Shown: positions 28,100-36,115 of the stretch, piece after piece
How positions within the stretch are numbered: position 1 is the first letter of the stretch
How the letters are laid out: each line of letters opens with the position of its first letter
Origin: an uncultured Bacteroidaceae bacterium
Lineage (GTDB): Bacteria > Bacteroidota > Bacteroidia > Bacteroidales > Bacteroidaceae
Length of the DNA: 64,000 nucleotides
Assembly: GCA_905234735.1 (NCBI GenBank)
Contig: CAJOJA010000004.1
Span: 1-64,000, forward strand
Direction: 5' to 3'
The notes under the pieces: generated by a model
What the model saw: the letters and a program-made list of their open reading frames with translations, nothing else
Database searches by the model: none
Told to the model about the DNA's origin: nothing
Program-made: the position numbers and the translations under genes

Positions 28100-28906
28100 A
28101 TGCTGCACGATACTCCTAAGATACTGCTTTTAGCGTTCCTGACACTGTTGTTGTCGGGATGCCTGAATGAGGACACTCAGCCCCAGCCGGAGCAGAGCGT
28201 GACAGGGCGTATTGTGCTCAATATCGCTGATGTGGAGGCCTACACGGACGCGGGGATTACCCGCACCGTGCAGACCCTCCCGTCATCGGAATACAGTAAA
28301 TACACATACACACTGACGGGCACGTCGCTCATTGACAATCAGCCCGTGAGTAAGACAGGTATCTTGAGCGAGCTCATGGGCAACGCGAACATGGAGGTGG
28401 AGGCAGGAACGTACACCCTGACTGTCAGGGGCGGTGCTACCTTGAAGACTGCATCGGAAACAGGTAATGGCGACTCCTATTATGAGGGCACAAGTGTAGA
28501 TGGCAACGGAGATCAGGCAACCTTTGACATACATGTCGGCTCCACCACAACTGTGAACGTCCTGCTGAAACCTGCGAACGCCAAACTGACCATCGTGTAC
28601 GACGTTGACGAAGATGCTGATAAAGACACCTTTGCCGAACTCTACGGGAACGGTACGTTCACCGTCGGCACCCGTACGATAAACCTAACCTCAGCCTCCA
28701 CGGAGGCCTACTTCCCCGTAGGCACCCTCAACTACACCCTTGCAGTTGCAGCCCTCGCGGGCAGCCATGTGACAGATATCACCGGAGCCACGGGCTCCAT
28801 CACTGTTGAGGCCGGCCTGGCCTATACCCTCACCCTCTGCGCCGACCCCATCACCGGGGTGGTGATGATAGACTTCAAAGGCACCCACACAGGGGAGTTT
28901 GATTAG
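28100..28906 (+). CDS. DUF4493-type lipoprotein, last of the series
   Basis: This 268-residue lipoprotein has its lipobox ending LLLSGC (Cys21, then LNEDTQP), strand GRIVLNIADV and AGITRT (Thr54-Arg55). EAGTYTLTVRGGA, GNGDSYYEGTS and PANAKLTIVYDVDEDADKD follow. The last strand, TGVVMIDFKG, closes the domain. The central segment is most like the preceding AT-rich gene, but the base composition has returned to the GC-rich norm. It begins 17 bases after the previous stop and precedes a spacer with unusual palindromes. Confidence 0.78.
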   Translation: MLHDTPKILLLAFLTLLLSGCLNEDTQPQPEQSVTGRIVLNIADVEAYTDAGITRTVQTLPSSEYSKYTYTLTGTSLIDNQPVSKTGILSELMGNANMEVEAGTYTLTVRGGATLKTASETGNGDSYYEGTSVDGNGDQATFDIHVGSTTTVNVLLKPANAKLTIVYDVDEDADKDTFAELYGNGTFTVGTRTINLTSASTEAYFPVGTLNYTLAVAALAGSHVTDITGATGSITVEAGLAYTLTLCADPITGVVMIDFKGTHTGEFD

Positions 28907-28925
28907 TCCCCAATAGACCCCGCCT

Positions 28926-28963
28926 CCGACGACGCGTCGTCGAGGCTCCGACGATACGTCGAC
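28926..28963. promoter_or_regulatory. Two tandem CG-rich palindromes
   Basis: A perfect 16-bp palindrome (28927-28942, CGACGACGCGTCGTCG) is followed by a related near-palindrome in CTCCGACGATACGTCGACC; both begin with CTCCGACGA. They lie between the last DUF4493 gene and the giant repeat protein. Twin half-sites suggest a dimeric regulator site, but a degenerate repeat is equally possible. Confidence 0.4.
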
Positions 28964-29016
28964 CAAGGCCCGACATTACTATTGTCCGACCTCCGTCCAT
29001 ACTAGGACCAAAACCC

Positions 29017-29033
29017 GCCCCTTATTAGGGGGC
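29017..29033. other. Short GC hairpin before the giant surface protein gene
   Basis: GCCCC (29017-29021) can pair with GGGGC (29029-29033), leaving a seven-base loop. No T-tract follows, so it is probably not a terminator; it sits 17 bases before the ATG at 29050 and could affect its translation. Confidence 0.3.
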
Positions 29034-29049
29034 AACCAAAAAGAAGAAA

Positions 29050-32000
29050 ATGAAGCAAAAGATACGATATATATACCTTATTATTATAATCTGCGCGTGC
29101 GCGTGGAGCGGCGAGGTGTGGGGTATTGACTGGCTTAATGACTGGTCTTCAAATCCTTCAGCAGGGTCCTCCTCATTTTATTTATATCATCCGTCTACAG
29201 GACGTTTTGTTAAAGCTGGTGTGAGTGGCAGTTCTGCGATGGTAGAAGCATCGTCGGCGAGCCTCTGGAATTATGACAGCAATACTAGACTGAAATCCGG
29301 TAGTTATTATATTCGTTTTAGAACAAATGCTGCTGAAACAAATCAAACGTCTACTTCAGGAGTCACTAATTATTTAAAGGCTACCTTTGATTATAGTAAT
29401 GGTTACTTTCAAATTTATCATCGAGTTTCTGGCTTGCAATTATATTATTTATATGCCAGCGGAACAACCCTAACCGATGAATATAGAACCTCAACTACGA
29501 GTGGGCATCATGAATGGTACCTTGTCAATGCAACGCAATATGCGAACCACACTCCTTTGGTAAGTTATGAGACTGCGTATAATAGTGTGGTTGATACGTA
29601 TAAAAGTTCGAATTTGCCGAATGCTTTCTACGCCTTAGTTTCGGGGCAATTAGATTGCTCATGGGGCGCTGAAAAAATAAATGGAAGTAGTGTTACCTGC
29701 AAATATTCGAATTACACGATATGGAAAAGTTCTGTGAATAAGGAGTCTAACATCAACTCTTCCACGACTGCTATAAATAGTTGGCTGACGACTGCCCCAG
29801 CAATGAAGACTGATTACGCGAATGCCGAAACCATCATTGCTACAGCAAAAACGAATAGCGCTGCCAATAACCCCGCAAATATAGCATCGTCGGACATCGA
29901 AGCAGCGGAAACTGCGCTGGAGAATGCAACGACAACAACGGCAATTGCAAACGCACAGGCCTTAATTAAGAGTTTTGACGCAGTAACTTTTGATACAGAT
30001 ATTTCGGAAACAGTTCTTGCTGGCAACACTATTTCCAATGCTGCTTCAGCAACATCAGGTCGGACGCTTACGTATACGTCCTCTAATTCATCAGTTATAT
30101 CTGTTAGCGGTTCTACGCTCACTGCTGTGGCGGCAGGAACGGCAACGATTACCGCTACAACCGGATCGACAGGGGACGGGTACTATCAGTGTACCAATAC
30201 ACGCACATTTACTGTCGTAAGAAATGCAAATACGTTGACAGTCATCGGTAATCAGGACATGAAGGTTGATGGGACAAAGGCGGGTGTATATAGTAACAAG
30301 AATAGTACAGCCTCTGTACAATATGAAATTGCTAACGTAGTGTACACCAACGAATCCCAAAACAGTGGGACTGGTGTCATCTCCTACGATCCTGCGACGA
30401 ACGCAATAACAGCCTTGAATGCAGGTTCTGCCACATTGAGAATCTATCAAGATCAGAATGGAGCATACGAGGGCGTTAATAAAACTCTTAACGTAAACGT
30501 AACCAAATACGATCAGTCGCTAAGTTGGAAAACAGAAGACTTTACCCTTCTTCCGACAGAGGTGCTGGATGCAGCAGAGTCAAATCGCGGACTGCCTGTG
30601 ACATATACCACCTCCGACGCCAGTGTAATTAGCGTCACAGAGGAACCGGGAAAGATAAAAGGTATATCGGACGGTAAGGCCATCATCACGGCCAGTCAGG
30701 CTGGTAACTATAAGTACAATGCTGCGACTAATATAGAGGAAACGTTTACCGTAGCGAAGAAGCAGGCTACTTTCACCCCGGGCTGGTGGGATGGGAACGA
30801 GAAACCCTCGACCACATACCTTAAAGTTGGAGGCACCACAACCATAAGACTGACCAATATTGGCGCAACTAAACCCACACAAGACGGAGAAGGAACCTTC
30901 TTTGTTACGGCATCTCCTGCTGGGGTAATTAGTTGGAGCAGAAGCGACGATGGCAAAACTCTGACTATTACTGCTGTTGCTGCAGGGGAGGATGATGCTG
31001 ATGCCGAAGCCACTCTCACACTTACAGATGATGGTACAGCTACAGTGAATGGCGCTAATGCTCAATATACATTCAAGGTCAGCAAATATGCCAACAACCT
31101 TGCCGTCGCTGCAGAGACAAAGGCTATGCAGGTTGGCAACGGATGGACGGGTGTGGTAACCGCCGAAACAGGTAACGGAAACCCGATACAAGTGACATAC
31201 GCCCCAGAGGGTTCGGAGAGTATTGCCGTCTACGATGCAGCTGACAACAAAATTACGGCTCTATCGGAAGGCTCGACCAACATAATTTTTACCCAGGCAG
31301 CAACGGCAACGCATAAAAGTGCAACAAGGACTATCGCCGTCAAGGTGACGAAGGTGCCCAACACCTTGGCATTCACTCTACCCGCTCAAGACGTAGAAGT
31401 GGATGGAACCATAAATCTTGTTATTGATACTGAGAGCCAAAATAATCCATCTGACATTACTGCCGAGATTACAGAGGAAGTTTTTTCTTCGGATGTGTAT
31501 GAAGGCGCTCATGTCATTACATTCGCTAATAACGCCATTACTGCTTGCAATGCAGGTACGGCTAAAATTAAATTCATACAGGCTGCTACTGACACATACG
31601 CAGACTTCGAGAGTGATGTCTATGATATAACGGTCAGCAAAATCAGAAATGCCATTACGCTTACACTTGATAACGAGGTGCGAAACTCGAAGAATGTGGC
31701 GCGAGGTGACAATATCGTACTGAAATACTCTTCTGTTTCCAACGGTGCATACACCGTGGCACTCACCTCCGGATCTACAGCAACAGCTACCCTCGGCAAT
31801 AATACGGTTGTCGACGGCGTCAATACCAGAACTATCACAGCCGGCTCCACTGACGGCACCAACATTTGGACAATCTCACAAGCTGAGACCTATAAATACG
31901 AGCCGGCAACAACGACGGTTCGCATTAAGGTGAATTCCATAGCAGAGGATCCAGGATATGTGTATAAACATGATGAAGAAATAAGCTGGGGTACTTATGG

Positions 32001-34563
32001 CAGTACAGGAGCTCTGGAATTAGATGGTCCAGGCGAATTCTTTACATTTGACGCGAAAAGAACGCCCATATTAGGTGTTACCGATAATTTGGGTTATAAG
32101 GCCCAATATTCCGCCGATGGCAGTAATTGGACATCTTTTGATTTGGAATTGGCTGATAGAAATACATGGTATCCATGCTCTTTCCCTGGTAACAATCAAC
32201 CGATACCAGAGGACATCGCTTATGTACAGATATTATCAGAATTTCCAGCAGGCGGAAATCACCAAGTAAAAAATATCTTAGTTACTCGCAAAACTTTTAT
32301 CAGGGCCAATGATGTAAATGGCACTAATCTTGGGGAAACCTACGTAGATGCTACACCATACCTAACCAAAAAGTTCACGGTGAGGTATAGTACCACCAAT
32401 GGTGGGGACATTGAGATTATCAGTAATAATCCTCGCTTTGAGGTATCTCCATCTAAGATAGCAGTAGCGTATAATAGCGATAATGTTGGTGAAGGCGACA
32501 CACCCGTAGAAATAACGGTAACATATAAGCCCAATAAGGTGGGCTATGAGTTTGCCGGATCTGATGCCGCAACAATCACCATCTCAGACCTTTTCAATTC
32601 CGCAGAGTTGACATTCACGGCAACATCCAAGAAACGAAATGTAACAATCGCTCGAGGCGAGAATACAGAGACGACAACCACTGTGGATGGTGTGATAGAC
32701 AAGGTATTTTCCATTACAGGAACTTCAGCAATCCCGTCGGACGATAATACGAAGGACTTATACTATGTTATCAACCATTCTCCAGCGACTGTCAATAACG
32801 GCAATGGGGTCATTAGTTACAATCCTGTTACAAATACAATTACTGGCCTGAATGGTGGTACTGCCACGCTTACCATATACCAAAAGAGTACCAGCGTTTA
32901 CAATGCCACCAGCCAGTCGTTCACATTCACGGTCAACAAGTTGGAGAACAACGTAGGCATCGCCCTCAGTACAACGGAACTGGATGTTGACGGCACGGCA
33001 ACGGTAACGCTGACAAATCCCGTCAGCGATGGCGCATTGTCAGCATCCTGGACTACGCCCCAGTACACCAATGAAGATCAAAATCGCGATGGCGGCTTGC
33101 TCTCTTTTGCCAACGGGACACTGACAGCCGTCAATGCCGGTACGGCCACGGTGACCATCACTCAGGCGGAGACCTACAAGTATGTGCCCAAGAGTGCTTC
33201 GTTCAGCATAAAGGTGAACAAACTAACGCAGACGCTGACATGGGACGACCCCAATTTGGAAACCGGTATGCAGGTGGGCAGCACTTTAGAGGGGAATACG
33301 GCAAAGTCCGATGTTGGTCTCACTCCCGTGACCTATGAATCAGGTAATACAAAAGCCATTACCGTCGATCCTTCAACGGGTCTGCTTACAGCTGAGGAGA
33401 CGGGTTCAAATATTGTAATCACGGCCAGACAGGCTGGTAACTATAAGTATCTGCCGGCATCAATCTCGCGCACGTTCTCTGTCTTTAATAAGAGTGTGCC
33501 CGTCTTTACCCCGGATGCTCACTTCACCACGGGCACAAACGGTGAGGTGGACGGTAGGGTGGAGCAGACCTGCACGGCCACCATCACGGTGACGGGCGTG
33601 GGTGCAGACAGTGAGGAGGGCTTTACTATCACAAATGGTGACAATACCATTATTGATGTCGTGCGCGATGACGAGACCATCACCATCACCGGCCTGGCCG
33701 AGGGAAGCACTACACTGACCCTGACGCAGTCGGGCAACGATGCTTATCTGGCCAAGACCCAGACATATAACATTACGGTATTCTGGCCCGATGATTTCCT
33801 GACGCTGACGCCTGGAACGGCTCCCGACTATGATGACGAGGTCGATTATCGGAAGATATTCCTTCAACGCACCCTCAAGGCCGGTTACTCCACCATCGCC
33901 TTACCGTTCGCTACCAACGTTGCAACCCTGACAGGACGTGCCAATGCTGAAGACTGGGTGGCTCAACTGAAGACGGTGACGCATACCCAGGTGGATGCTG
34001 GTACGAACGACGAATATACGCTCTACTTCCATAAAGTGGACGGTGGCGCGATTGCAGCCAATCAGCCCTACGTGCTGCATCTGGGCACGCCGGTGGTGAA
34101 CCCCACGTGGACAAATATGGTGGACGGCATCAGTGTGGCTGCCATTCCAGAGGTACCTGCAGCATCGAGCCAGACACTGACGGGCTACAGCGGTTGCTCC
34201 ACGGAGTGGGGGATGTATGCCAACTACGATCCGGCCTTCTCGATGGACGGCAAATACGGCATCGTGAACGCACAGGGCGGACTGATGCTGGGCAGTGGCA
34301 GCGATGCCATACTGAGGGCTTTCACGGCCTACATCATCGGGCCTGCACCGACGACCCCGAACCTGGCTCCGCGACTGCGCGTGGCCTACGTGGACACGGA
34401 CGGCACCACCACCGTGGTCGAGGGTTTCTACCCCGACACCCATGATTCGCAGGGCGAACCCGTGGCCATCTATGGCCCCGACGGTCAGCGTCGTTCGCGC
34501 CTGCAGCGTGGCGTGAACATCGTTCGCTACAGCGACGGAGGCGTGAAGAGGGTGCAGTATTAG
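29050..34563 (+). CDS. Giant secreted Big-like repeat protein
   Basis: This 1837-residue exported protein has a signal peptide (residues 1-26, ending EVWG) and a ricin- or lectin-like N-terminal region (SSFYLYHPSTGRFVKAG). A long series of bacterial Ig-like (Big2-type) repeats follows, recognisable by ALNAGSATLRIYQ, GTATVTITQAETYKY and AGNYKYLPAS segments. An unrelated insert lies near residues 970-1090 (DEEISWGTYGSTG). The C-terminal ~280 residues (AGYSTIALPFATNVATL) end in a sorting-like tail (VAIYGPDGQRRSRLQRGVNI). The first part is A/T-rich and the last quarter GC-rich. Likely an adhesin or stalk at the cell surface; the actual ligand is unknown. Confidence 0.8.
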   Translation: MKQKIRYIYLIIIICACAWSGEVWGIDWLNDWSSNPSAGSSSFYLYHPSTGRFVKAGVSGSSAMVEASSASLWNYDSNTRLKSGSYYIRFRTNAAETNQTSTSGVTNYLKATFDYSNGYFQIYHRVSGLQLYYLYASGTTLTDEYRTSTTSGHHEWYLVNATQYANHTPLVSYETAYNSVVDTYKSSNLPNAFYALVSGQLDCSWGAEKINGSSVTCKYSNYTIWKSSVNKESNINSSTTAINSWLTTAPAMKTDYANAETIIATAKTNSAANNPANIASSDIEAAETALENATTTTAIANAQALIKSFDAVTFDTDISETVLAGNTISNAASATSGRTLTYTSSNSSVISVSGSTLTAVAAGTATITATTGSTGDGYYQCTNTRTFTVVRNANTLTVIGNQDMKVDGTKAGVYSNKNSTASVQYEIANVVYTNESQNSGTGVISYDPATNAITALNAGSATLRIYQDQNGAYEGVNKTLNVNVTKYDQSLSWKTEDFTLLPTEVLDAAESNRGLPVTYTTSDASVISVTEEPGKIKGISDGKAIITASQAGNYKYNAATNIEETFTVAKKQATFTPGWWDGNEKPSTTYLKVGGTTTIRLTNIGATKPTQDGEGTFFVTASPAGVISWSRSDDGKTLTITAVAAGEDDADAEATLTLTDDGTATVNGANAQYTFKVSKYANNLAVAAETKAMQVGNGWTGVVTAETGNGNPIQVTYAPEGSESIAVYDAADNKITALSEGSTNIIFTQAATATHKSATRTIAVKVTKVPNTLAFTLPAQDVEVDGTINLVIDTESQNNPSDITAEITEEVFSSDVYEGAHVITFANNAITACNAGTAKIKFIQAATDTYADFESDVYDITVSKIRNAITLTLDNEVRNSKNVARGDNIVLKYSSVSNGAYTVALTSGSTATATLGNNTVVDGVNTRTITAGSTDGTNIWTISQAETYKYEPATTTVRIKVNSIAEDPGYVYKHDEEISWGTYGSTGALELDGPGEFFTFDAKRTPILGVTDNLGYKAQYSADGSNWTSFDLELADRNTWYPCSFPGNNQPIPEDIAYVQILSEFPAGGNHQVKNILVTRKTFIRANDVNGTNLGETYVDATPYLTKKFTVRYSTTNGGDIEIISNNPRFEVSPSKIAVAYNSDNVGEGDTPVEITVTYKPNKVGYEFAGSDAATITISDLFNSAELTFTATSKKRNVTIARGENTETTTTVDGVIDKVFSITGTSAIPSDDNTKDLYYVINHSPATVNNGNGVISYNPVTNTITGLNGGTATLTIYQKSTSVYNATSQSFTFTVNKLENNVGIALSTTELDVDGTATVTLTNPVSDGALSASWTTPQYTNEDQNRDGGLLSFANGTLTAVNAGTATVTITQAETYKYVPKSASFSIKVNKLTQTLTWDDPNLETGMQVGSTLEGNTAKSDVGLTPVTYESGNTKAITVDPSTGLLTAEETGSNIVITARQAGNYKYLPASISRTFSVFNKSVPVFTPDAHFTTGTNGEVDGRVEQTCTATITVTGVGADSEEGFTITNGDNTIIDVVRDDETITITGLAEGSTTLTLTQSGNDAYLAKTQTYNITVFWPDDFLTLTPGTAPDYDDEVDYRKIFLQRTLKAGYSTIALPFATNVATLTGRANAEDWVAQLKTVTHTQVDAGTNDEYTLYFHKVDGGAIAANQPYVLHLGTPVVNPTWTNMVDGISVAAIPEVPAASSQTLTGYSGCSTEWGMYANYDPAFSMDGKYGIVNAQGGLMLGSGSDAILRAFTAYIIGPAPTTPNLAPRLRVAYVDTDGTTTVVEGFYPDTHDSQGEPVAIYGPDGQRRSRLQRGVNIVRYSDGGVKRVQY

Positions 34564-34571
34564 GTCTTCTT

Positions 34572-34611
34572 CGGAAATCCTTGGAAATCCTTGGAAATCT
34601 TAGGAAATCAT
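34572..34611. repeat. Four tandem ~10-bp GGAAATCCTT-type repeats
   Basis: Four successive units, each starting GGAAATC, follow the giant gene at ten-base spacing. The last two diverge (CTTA, CATA). They precede the trpS promoter and have no coding role that I can see. Confidence 0.6.
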
Positions 34612-34623
34612 AGAATTTATTTG

Positions 34624-34631
34624 TATCTTTG
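34624..34631 (+). promoter_or_regulatory. -7 box of the trpS promoter
   Basis: TATCTTTG lies 27 bases before the trpS ATG. No good -33 TTTG is visible at the normal spacing, because the repeat block occupies that place. Confidence 0.5.
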
Positions 34632-34657
34632 TCGGCTGAAATGACAAAAATACAACT

Positions 34658-35758
34658 ATGGAATCAAAAGAAAAGGTAATACTTACAGGCGACCGCCCAA
34701 CGGGACGGTTGCACATTGGTCACTACGTAGGCTCGCTGCGCCGTCGTGTGGAGCTGCAGAACTCGGGCGAGTACGACGAGATATTTATCATGATAGCCGA
34801 CGCCCAGGCGTTGACGGACAACTTCGACAACCCCGAAAAGGTACGGCAGAACATCATTGAGGTGGCGCTGGACTACCTGTCGGTGGGCATTGACCCGGAA
34901 AAGACGCACATCTTCGTGCAGTCGGCCGTACCCGAACTGACAGAACTATCGTTCTACTACATGAATCTGGTGAGCGTGCAGCGCCTGCAACGTAACCCGA
35001 CCGTGAAGACGGAGCTGGAGATGCGCAAGTTCGAGGGTGGTACGCCCACGGGCTTCTTCTGCTATCCCATCTCGCAGGCTGCTGACATCACCCTGTTCAA
35101 GGCCACTACGGTGCCCGTGGGCGAGGACCAGAAACCCATGCTGGAGCTGACGAACGAGATAGTCCGCCGCTTCAACCACATCTACGGCGACGTGCTCATC
35201 GAACCCCAGATACTGCTGCCCGACAATCAGGCCTGCATGCGACTGCCTGGAACAGATGGCAAGGCCAAGATGTCGAAGTCGCTGGGCAATTGCATCTACC
35301 TCTCCGACTCGGCTAAGGAGCTGAAGAAGAAGGTGAACTCGATGTTCACCGACCCGCAGCACCTGACCATAGAATCGCCGGGGCACCTGGAGGGCAATAC
35401 CGTGTTTACGTACCTCGATGCCTTCTGCACCGACGACGATTTCGCGCAGTTCCTGCCCGAGTACAAGAACTTGGATGAACTGAAGGCGCACTACACGCGC
35501 GGCGGATTGGGCGATGGCACATGCAAGAAGTTCCTGCTGAATGTCCTGAATTCGCGATTCGAACCCATCCGTGAACGCCGTGCCATGTGGGAACAGCGCA
35601 TCCCCGAGGTGTACGACATCCTGCGCCGAGGCACCGAGGCCGCCCGTCAACGCGGACAGCAGACGCTGGACGAGGTGCGTCGCGCTATGCAGATAAACTA
35701 CTTCGACGATGAGGCCTTGATAGCCGAACAGGCCAAGCGCTTTGCAGCTAAAGCCTAA
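34658..35758 (+). CDS. trpS: Tryptophanyl-tRNA synthetase
   Basis: This 366-residue class I aminoacyl-tRNA synthetase charges tRNA-Trp. The HIGH-type motif is in TGRLHIGHYVGSL (about residues 15-27) and the KMSKS motif in KAKMSKSLGNCI (about 204-215). The length is in the range for the bacterial long form. The ATG lies 27 bases downstream of a TATCTTTG box, and a tRNA gene follows. It is cytoplasmic and a housekeeping gene, marking the end of the accessory block. Confidence 0.95.
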   Translation: MESKEKVILTGDRPTGRLHIGHYVGSLRRRVELQNSGEYDEIFIMIADAQALTDNFDNPEKVRQNIIEVALDYLSVGIDPEKTHIFVQSAVPELTELSFYYMNLVSVQRLQRNPTVKTELEMRKFEGGTPTGFFCYPISQAADITLFKATTVPVGEDQKPMLELTNEIVRRFNHIYGDVLIEPQILLPDNQACMRLPGTDGKAKMSKSLGNCIYLSDSAKELKKKVNSMFTDPQHLTIESPGHLEGNTVFTYLDAFCTDDDFAQFLPEYKNLDELKAHYTRGGLGDGTCKKFLLNVLNSRFEPIRERRAMWEQRIPEVYDILRRGTEAARQRGQQTLDEVRRAMQINYFDDEALIAEQAKRFAAKA

Positions 35759-35849
35759 TGACAAAGGGTCGAAGACGGGGTAAAAGTGAAAAAGTGTTAA
35801 AGATACGATAATTTTTAATATTTAATTTTCAATATTTAATTTATTGTCG

Positions 35850-35857
35850 TACCTTTG
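35850..35857 (+). promoter_or_regulatory. -7 box of the tRNA-Val promoter
   Basis: TACCTTTG lies 29 bases before the tRNA. Upstream is an A/T-rich tract of TTTAATATTTAATTTTC-like repeats. Apart from this promoter, the tRNA, its terminators and the purB promoter, the stretch 35759-36115 holds nothing I recognise. Confidence 0.6.
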
Positions 35858-35886
35858 TATTCGCAATTAGGAACTGCGGTTCCGAC

Positions 35887-35961
35887 GGGCGCTTAGCTCA
35901 GTTGGTTCAGAGCGTCTGCCTTACAAGCAGAGGGTCGGGGGTTCGAATCCCTCAGCGCCCA
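35887..35961 (+). tRNA. tRNA-Val (anticodon TAC)
   Basis: A complete cloverleaf can be drawn: acceptor GGGCGCT pairs perfectly with AGCGCCC. The D-arm follows (AGCTCAGTTGGTTCAGAGC), then an anticodon arm CTGCC-TTACAAG-CAG with anticodon TAC, a T-arm with GGTTCGAATCC, and discriminator A. CCA is not encoded. It is 75 bases long and reads GUN valine codons. Confidence 0.95.
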
Positions 35962-35964
35962 CAT

Positions 35965-35990
35965 CCCATGTGAATGGGTATTTTTTCTTT
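35965..35990 (+). terminator. Terminator after tRNA-Val
   Basis: CCCAT (35965-35969) pairs with ATGGG (35974-35978) and is followed by TATTTTTTCTTT. It lies four bases behind the tRNA and is a compact intrinsic terminator. Confidence 0.7.
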
Positions 35991-36000
35991 GATGATTAGG

Positions 36001-36039
36001 ATGTTGGCTTCGCCGCGAGGGCGAGGCCAACATTTTTTC
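36001..36039 (+). terminator. Second strong terminator before purB
   Basis: ATGTTGGC (36001-36008) pairs with GCCAACAT (36026-36033), with further inner pairing TCGCC against GGGCGA, then a run of T. It isolates purB from upstream transcription. Confidence 0.75.
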
Positions 36040-36082
36040 TGTCATTTTTAATGTTTAATTTTTAATTCTTAATTTATTTTCG

Positions 36083-36090
36083 TACCTTTG
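36083..36090 (+). promoter_or_regulatory. -7 box of the purB promoter
   Basis: TACCTTTG lies 26 bases before the purB ATG and after an A/T-rich tract similar to the one ahead of the tRNA. It supports the ATG at 36116 over the in-frame TTG at 36107. Confidence 0.6.
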
Positions 36091-36115
36091 CAGTCTCTTA
36101 AACGTATTGGTTTTT

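Noticed and set aside
14361..34563. Prophage, integrative element or transposon as the source of the accessory cluster
   Set aside because: No integrase, transposase, terminal repeats or attachment site is visible; the tRNA-Val lies further downstream and is intact without a direct repeat of its end being noticed.
34572..34611. Short regular repeats as a CRISPR array
   Set aside because: Units are only ten bases with no spacers between them, and there are no cas genes in the window.
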